Source: Cryptomeria japonica
Taxonomy: Eukaryota > Streptophyta > Pinopsida > Cupressales > Cupressaceae
Direction of reading: 5' to 3'
Assembly: GCF_030272615.1 (NCBI RefSeq)
Contig: NC_081411.1
Coordinates: forward strand, 837,426,136 to 837,490,135
DNA: 64,000 bases
Made by a program: the position numbers and the translations under genes. The notes beneath the pieces are model-generated. The model worked only from the letters and a program-made list of their open reading frames with translations. It was not told the DNA's origin and ran no database searches. This document shows, in pieces, positions 57,425-64,000 of the stretch (its first letter is position 1; every line of letters begins with the position of its first letter).

Positions 57425-58289
57425 TTTGCCCCAGAACTTCATCGGAATAATGCATCGAAGATACACAAACAATGTTGTAGGAACCTGATATAAATTACTA
57501 GCCCATAAATCAACCAAGTATTTGATAGCATAAATAGAATTTTCTTATCAAAGAAAATTTCATGTTGTCTTTGTTTTGGTAAGGAAGGATGCATCCTTGT
57601 TAAAGACAGTTTTGAGTGTTGATGTTGATTGTGTGGTCGATTGATAAGTGGTCATTTTGTGGAGTATATCACAATGTTTGTTTGGTATCTGCACGGATGA
57701 GTATGTACAATGTGTTGCCATGTTTTTGTTTGATTTTCGATGGTTTTCGTTGTTTTTTGGATTTTGTATTGTTTTTGAATTTTTTGGTTTTTGAAGTGTT
57801 TTAAATGTTTTTGGTTTTTGAATTGTTTTGAATGTTTGTGGATTTTGTGAGATAGTTTTAAATGAAGAACTTTAATGAATCACAAAACAATGTAGAATCC
57901 ACTTCTATCAATAGTTTAAGGGAATTGCCCCTAGTTTAGACATGACTATAAAAAAGCGGGATGCAAGATGCATGTAGTACTTTCTTGGATTTGTAGATTT
58001 ATAACAAGCCATGGTTGATGGATGGATGGATGGATGTATGTATGAAGTAGATGTGATCGCAACAAGTTTGAAAGACAATGGAGGCATAGCCTTTTACGAG
58101 TGGTGCCTGTTTGCTAGGTTTTCACCATCGCACTTACCCAAGGTGCCACCGGAGTGGTTGTTCACCGTTTGGATGCATGATTTTTTTATTTTTTTCTCTT
58201 TTGATGTTTTTGTATTTTCTTCAGGTCATTTATCTGGATGTTTTTGGTATTTTTGCCAGTATATATGGGAGCCTAATGCTCTATGCAGC
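57425..58289 (-). other. 3' untranslated region of element F
   Basis: This is the space between the integrase stop and the 3' LTR. It holds the polypurine tract at its left end and T/G-rich sequence with simple TTTTTGG-type runs (57700-57840). I see no additional gene here, unlike element E. The plus-strand frames at 57616-57804 and 58011-58337 look like chance or overlap the integrase tail. Confidence 0.65.
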
Positions 58290-61200
58290 TTATGTGTAAA
58301 ACCATTTGAGGTGCATGCTGTTGATCGGATCTATTAATGGTTCTCCTGAAGTAGCCAACTGATATGCCCCGGACCCAAATACAGCAGTGACAACATATGG
58401 ACCCAGTCAGTTTGATTCAAACTTGCCCTAATGTTCTATGTTTGGTTGGTTGCGAGGATTCTCTCAGAGAACAAGATCACCTACCTCAAATGTACGAGGT
58501 CTAACTCGATGATTATAACTTCTGCTCATGCGCTGCTGATAGGCTTTGAGATGGTTGTATGCAGCTTGTCGCTTCTCATTAGGTAACTCTAAGTCCTATA
58601 GATGGGATACTCTATAGGCTTCGTCATCAATGACATTATGTGAGGAAACCCGTAGTGAAGGTATCTCAACCTCAATAAGCAAGATAGCTTCTACACCATA
58701 GACCAATGAATAAGGAGTTGCACCTGTAGGGGTTCGAATGCTAGTTTGATATGCCCATAGTGCTGGATTTAGTTGAACATGCCAATCACGACCAGCATCA
58801 TTGACTGTTTTCTTGAGGATTCTCAATATGTTTTTATTTGATGCTTCGGCTTGCCCATTGCCTTGTGGGTAATAGGGAGTGGAAAAGCGGTGTTGGATGT
58901 GAAATTTCTCACAAAGTTCACGGACATCTTGATTTTTGAAAGTAAGACCATTATCTATGACGATGGACATGGGTACACCATATTGGCAGATGATGTAATT
59001 GAGGATGAATGAGGTGATCTGCTTGCTGATGACTTGGATAAGTGGAACAATTTTGATCCACTTTGTGAAATATTCGGTGGCGGTAATAATGAATTTGTGG
59101 CCGTTGGAGGAAGATGGATGGATTTTACCCACAAGGTCAAGGCCCCTTTGACAAAAAGGCCATGGTGTAGTGATTGGTTGCAGTTCTTGTGTTGGTGCAT
59201 GTATCAGGTCACCATGAACTTGACATTTTTTGCATTTTCTGACAAAGTAGTAGGAATCTTTTTCCATAGATGGCCAATAGTATCCAGTGCGTAGGAGTTT
59301 CTTGGCTAGTGATGGACCACTTGAGTGAGTCCCACAAATTCCTTCATGTACCTCTTCCAAGGCCTTTGTTATCTCATCTTGTTCCATACATTGAAGGAGA
59401 GTACTATCAAGACTGCATCGGTATAAGGTTTCAGCAATAATGGTATATCGAGCAGTTTGGCAGATGAAGGTTTTACGTTGGTTATTCAATTGGTGGTGAG
59501 GAAGGGTGTGATCGTGGAGATAGGTGTAGAATTCACCATACCATGGGGATTCAGAACCAACAAGGCGACATATCATTTCGGATTTGAGGATATCATAAGT
59601 GGGAATCCAAAACTATTCTACCAAGAACTCATAGCGTGTTGAATTCTGTGGAAGATCTAAGAGAGATGCGATGGTAGCCATGGCATCAGCAGCTTGATTC
59701 TGATCTCTTGGTATCTGCTCAAAGGTAATTGTAGTAAATGATGCTTTTAGTTTATCCACCATTTTCTTATATGGCATGAGTTTATCATCCTTGGTCTGAT
59801 ATTCATTTGTTGCTTGTCGAATGACCAATTGGGAGTCGCCATATACTTGTAGTTCTTGTAATTTCCATTGTACGGCTAGCCTGAGTCCTGTAATCAAGGC
59901 CTCATACTCTGCTATGTTGTTGGTGCATGGAAATGTGAGCTTGTAAGACTTTGGGATGCTATCACCGTGAGGTGTGATAAACAAAATGCCTACCCCCAAG
60001 CCATGCCTAGTGTATGAACCATCAAAGTATAGTTTCCATGGTTGTGTTGTTGTAATCATGAATATCTCTTCATCTAGAAAATTGGAAATGAGAGGATGAT
60101 CGCCTATGAGTGGTGCATCGGCCAACTGATCTGCAATGACCTGCCCTTTGATAGCTTTATGGTCCACATACTCGATGTCAAATTCACTTAGAATCATCAC
60201 CCATTTGGCTAAGCGACCTATCAAAGCTACTTTTTTGAGTAAATACTTGAGTGGATCAATCTTTGCAATGAGTTGTACCTTGTGTGTTAACAGATAGTGC
60301 CTCAGTTTAGTGGCTGCTAAGATTACTGCTAGGCAAGCTCCCTCAATAGGCGTGTAATTGAGTTCATAGCCCACCAGTGTGCGAGAGGTGTAGTAAACAA
60401 CACACTCTTTCCCTTCTGTATTATGTTGTGCCAATAGTACACCCAATGTTGTACTTGTCACTGAGATATAGAGTAACAATGATCTACTTGGATCTAGTGG
60501 GATCAGCAATGGTGGATTCATGAGATAGTCTTTAAGCATCTGAAATGCTTGCTGGCATCGGGCATTCCACTGAAAGTGGATGTTCTTGTGTAGCAAGTGT
60601 GTGAATGGGTGACACTTATCAACCAATTGTGCAATGAATCTTCGGATGGATTGAAGTCGCCCTTGTAATGTCCTTAGCTGACTAATATTCTTTGGAGGTG
60701 GCATGTCCATGATTGGCTTAACCTTTGTTGGATCGACCTCAATGCCTTTGCTTGAGACAATGTATCCTAGAAGTTTCCCGGAGGTTACTCCAAAGACACA
60801 TTTCTTTGGGTTGAGTCGAACATGATATTGTTCCAGTCTATCAAAGATTCTCTCTAATATGTCCAAATGACCTTCTCTAGTGAGTGATTTTGCTAATAAG
60901 TCATCAACATAATCTTCCATTATGGTATGCATCATATCATGAAAGATAGTAGTCATTGCTCGTTGATAGGTCGCTCCTACATTCTTTAGACCAAAAGGCA
61001 TTACATTCCAGCAGTATGTGCCCCATGGACATGTGAAGGCTGTCTTATGTTGATCTTCTAGTGCGATCTTTATCTGATTGTATCCTGAAAAGCCATCCAT
61101 GAGTGAAAGCATGGCATGTCTTGTTGTCAGGTCTACTATGATGTCGATATTTGGTAGGGGGAAGTCATCCTTAGGACATGCCTTATTCAGATCTCTGAAG

Positions 61201-61586
61201 TCGATACAAATGTGGATGCCCCCTTTTGGTTTGCCGACAGACACAATGTTGGAGATCCAATCTACATAATGAATTGGTCTAATGAAGCCAATATCTAGGA
61301 GTTTCTTGAGTTCTATTTTGACTAGCACTGTAATCTGAGGATGCATCTTGCGAAGCTTCTGCTTGACAGGTTTGGCTCCTTTTGCTATGGTGAGGTGATG
61401 CATGACTAAATCAGGATCAAGCCCAGGCATGTCTGCATATGACCATGCAAAGTTGATCTGACGCTTCTGGAAGAACTCTATAAATTTAGGTTGTTCTTCT
61501 GGAGTGAGAAGAGATGCCAGATGTATGAGATGAGGATTTTTAGGAGTCCCCACATTGTATTCTTTGGTTTCCTCGATGAGAATCAT
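58290..61586 (-). pseudogene. pol: Element F polyprotein: RT, RNase H, aRNH and integrase (nearly intact)
   Basis: A single minus-strand frame of 1,098 codons runs from MILIEETKEYNVG to TAA 58290-58292, with only two internal stops: TAG 59613-59615 and TAG 58596-58598, both where Gln is expected. RT lies at residues about 60-260 (DGFSGYNQIKIA, CPWGTYCWNVMPFGLKN, catalytic YVDD), RNase H at about 330-450 (ECVVYYTSRTLVGYELNY), and aRNH at about 510-640 with its four acids (LYFDGSY, IAEYEALI, VYGDSQL, AADAMAT). Integrase follows with an HHCC zinc region (HEGICGTH, CKKC), Asp in GLDLVG, Asp in VIDNG and Glu in QAEASNK, and a GPYVV-type C-terminal part near 58390. Gag and protease are absent upstream; a short in-frame acidic lead-in remains before 61586. 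It could be used in trans only if a helper supplied gag. Confidence 0.93.
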
Positions 61587-61732
61587 TGATCATTACTGTT
61601 GTGTACTAGCAGGGAGAATGTCAAACCCTTCATCCTCAGGTGCCTCAGAGAGGTTTTCACCATTGGATACACTCTTTCATTTTACTTTTGTCAAATCAAA
61701 CAGTGCCATAGTGTGGTTTTCACTGGAAGGTT

Positions 61733-61760
61733 GCGTGTTCGATTCACGTTAGGTTCACCA
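61733..61760 (-). other. Primer binding site of F: matches a tRNA 3' half
   Basis: Two bases from the 5' LTR, the plus strand reads as a tRNA end: T-stem GCGTG (61733-61737), T-loop TTCGATT, T-stem CACGT, acceptor strand TAGGTTC, discriminator A and CCA (61758-61760). The minus strand is thus the primer site TGGTGAACCTAACGTGAA, extended beyond the usual 18 nt through the whole T-arm. The tRNA identity is not certain. Confidence 0.8.
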
Positions 61761-61762
61761 AA

Positions 61763-63578
61763 TGATGTCATGGAAATGGGGACAAGGCAACAACAAAGTT
61801 CAATGTTAATAAGTTAGTTTCAACCATAAAAACAAAACAAAGAACTAAAAACCATTCCAAACATATCAAAAGAGATTTCAAAAAGCATGAAAGAAGTTTA
61901 ACAAAATAAAAGAAGGAGAAGAGCCTCCCTAAGATGCTTCCATGATGCCTTTCGATGCTTCTCCCCTCTCCAAGTCCCAAATGAGTGTAGCTCTCAGCTT
62001 TTAGCACTAGCCATGGATGTCATATGGAGATTCAAGATGGTTGAATATGATAAGCAAATGCTATACAAGTGTAGATAGTGATGCTATGAAAAAGCTCTAT
62101 GCTAATACCAGTATAACAACAATACTGTAATGCTTCCCTTTTGCTTGAGGAGAAGGGTTCTATTTATAGAAGAAATGGGGAAATAAAGGCTTAAGATTGA
62201 GTAATCTTAACAAGGGTTAGGATTGAAAGATATTCAATCCATGTGAGACTTTCAACCCAATCCCATGTTGACAAGTGTCACCATGACGAGGCTTGAGAGG
62301 AGAGATAAGGAGCATTAAATGCTTGAGGGAACATGATGGTTACCCTAGTCAAAGAAATAAATGCTTTGAAGAGACACATGGGTTACATGAGGGTTAAGTT
62401 AGGGGTCAAAGTCCTTAACCATGGGTGCAAGTGGAATTAACCATTAATGGTCATGTAAGAGCCATAAGTGGTTTGGAAGACTTTAGAGGTTAATTTGTTG
62501 AAAATTGTCTTTCAAAGACTTTGGAGTCTTTGAGAAGTGACTCCAATTTGCTTAGGAATGTGACGATATTTAGGGGATGGATTAGGTTAATTAGGAAGGG
62601 TTTAGAAGAATCTAGAAGGGGTTTAGGCATGCAAGTGGATTTTGTAGGAAAATGCAAGTGGGAGGAATTTTGGTATTTTCAATTAAAATAAAATCAATTA
62701 TTTCAATTAAATGGTGTAAGTTGCATTTGGATAAATATTTAAATAAATATTAATTTATTTAAATGAGAAAAAGGAAGATAAAACATTAAATGCTTGAAGA
62801 CTTTTAAGGGAAACCATTAAAGGCTTAAGAAGACTCTAGAAGGAAGCCATTAAGTTTGAAGACTTTAAGGGAAACCATTAAAGGCTTAAGAAGACTCTAG
62901 AAGGAAGCCATTAAGTTTGAAGATTTTAAGGGAAACCATTAAAGGTTTTGAGAAGACTCTAGAAGGAAGCCATTAAGTTTGAAGACTTTAAGGGAAACCA
63001 TTAAAGGTTTCAAGTGGGTGAGGATAAATAGGTTTTTAAATAAATAATTTATTTAAAATAGTTGTGCAACTTGCATTTGTAGGAAAATGCAAGTGGGTGG
63101 AGGATAAAGGTGATTTAAATAAATAATTTATTTAAAATAGTTGTGCAACTTGCATTTGTAGGAAAATACAAGTGGGTGGAGGATAAAGGTGATTTAAATA
63201 AATAATTTATTTAAAATAGTTGTGCAACTTGCATTTGTAGGAAAATACAAGTGGGTGGAGGATAAAGGTGATTTAAATAAATTATTTATTTATTTAAATG
63301 TGAGAGATGGGATTTTGGGGGAATTTAAATAAATATTAATTTATTTAAATGTGAGAGAATATTTAATGAAATAAATATGATTTATTTATTTAATTAATGG
63401 TCTGGATTTGTTAAGTGAATTAAATCAAATAAATTGAATACTTTATTTAATTAATAGGAGAAGAGGGTTAAGATGAATTAATTAAATATCTTAATTTAAT
63501 TAATTATTATTGATGGTTAAATAATCAAATAAATATTAAATATTCATTTAATTAAGTGGACAGATTTATGTGACTACA
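61763..63578 (-). repeat. 5' LTR of element F
   Basis: Partner of 55639-57424, with the plus-strand ends TGATGTCATGG and TGTGACTACA. GTAGC follows at 63579-63583. Confidence 0.95.
62785..63290. repeat. Two tandem arrays in the F 5' LTR
   Basis: These are the same 60-bp and 77-bp arrays as at 56690-57190, with four and three to four copies. Small copy differences between the LTRs may reflect slippage after insertion. Confidence 0.83.
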
Positions 63579-64000
63579 GTAGCCATATGATTTTGACATC
63601 ATTGTTTCATGAACTTTTGATTATATATATATGAGATGATTCATCTTTGCGGTAGCTATATGCATGTGTACCTATGTGATGAGATGTTTCATGATGTATG
63701 CTTCTATGTGATGCCTATGATATGGATGCAAATGTGTACATGATGGAATGCAATATTTTTGTTCTTTTATGTTTTTAATATGTTATGAAAATGAAAATAT
63801 GAATGTATGAAATGTAGATGAATATGATAGTACAAATGTAAAATGTGCTAATATGTGTTGTTTGTAGGATGTGATGTAATTGTGATATCTATATGTATGT
63901 ATGAAATGCTTATATGTGGTAATGCAGGTGCAACTACATGAAATGCAAATATTTTTGGCGTGTCATTATACTCAGTCATGTGATAGCGGGCTACACAGAC
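63579..64000. other. Flank right of element F, probably continuation of element E
   Basis: Apart from the duplicated GTAGC this stretch has AT-rich sequence with repeated ATG-rich words (GATGTATG, TGATGCCTATGATATGG) and a short TA run near 63625. There is no open frame of note and no recognisable domain. By position it should be the part of E between the PMD pseudogene and its pol. Confidence 0.5.

Larger units (their letters stand above)
55639..63578 (-). mobile_element. Complete 7.9-kb Tat-type gypsy element F lacking gag and protease
   Basis: LTRs at 55639-57424 and 61763-63578 share the same ends (minus strand TGTA...GACATCA) and the outer flanks carry GTAGC at 55634-55638 and 63579-63583. 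In minus-strand order the interior has a primer site, RT, RNase H, aRNH and integrase, and a polypurine tract. Only about 180 bp separate the 5' LTR from the RT frame, so gag and protease are deleted. The LTRs differ at a few percent of sites plus small indels by eye. Sequence domains and the dual RNase H assign it to the Tat lineage. Confidence 0.95.

Noticed and set aside
1-64000. Host protein genes, rRNA or functional tRNA genes
   Set aside because: Every substantial reading frame is explained by retroelement proteins or unrecognised element-borne genes; the only tRNA-like sequence is the primer site of element F.

Overview
The window contains no host gene that I can recognise. It is a stack of nested, mostly old LTR retrotransposons of a seed plant. 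The sequence is AT-rich, the elements are long and decayed, and Copia, Tat-type Ty3/gypsy and non-autonomous elements are inserted into one another. I infer a large-genome gymnosperm, probably a conifer; this rests on overall character, not on a marker gene.

Layout. (1) 1-6735, + strand: a Copia element (Copia-A) whose 5' LTR is cut by the window start; gag-pol is broken and the 3' LTR is at 5303-6735. (2) 6741-9280 and 28964-30977, - strand: two halves of an old Tat-like gypsy element. Its LTR-borne gene (copy 1) lies at 6977-8766 and remnants of its reverse transcriptase (RT) and RNase H lie at 29855-30977. (3) 9286-28958, - strand: a complete 19.7-kb Tat-like element split between those halves, flanked by the 5-bp duplication CAATG. 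Each of its 6.2-kb LTRs carries a long unrecognised gene (copies 2 and 3). The interior holds gag, protease, an archaeal-type RNase H (aRNH) placed before RT, RT-RNase H and integrase. (4) 30978-51544: an old Copia-like element D with a 2.6-kb LTR. It is interrupted by a complete non-autonomous Copia-like element at 32530-40235 (duplication GTGCC), a 4.56-kb solo LTR at 42615-47174 (duplication AGATG) and a small LTR element at about 47487-49728. A second copy of the D LTR at 49729-51544 preserves the empty site of the 32530 insertion. (5) 51545-55638 and perhaps 63579-64000: part of another minus-strand Tat-like element E, with its 3' LTR, satellite-like repeats and an antisense plant mobile domain (PMD) pseudogene. 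(6) 55639-63578, - strand: a complete Tat element F (duplication GTAGC). It lacks gag and protease but has a nearly intact RT-RNase H-aRNH-integrase reading frame.

How the parts relate. The elements form a relative chronology by nesting. The 19.7-kb element landed in the LTR of a relative; D landed in the aRNH of that relative; the non-autonomous element landed in the D LTR; F landed in E. Most nonsense codons sit where glutamine (CAG) or arginine (CGA) codons are expected, and several are shown directly by comparing the two LTRs of one element. This is the pattern expected from deamination of methylated CHG and CG cytosines.

Most unusual content: a gene family of about 1,190 codons carried inside the LTRs of a Tat-like element, together with an aRNH domain upstream of RT in that family, against the usual downstream position in element F.
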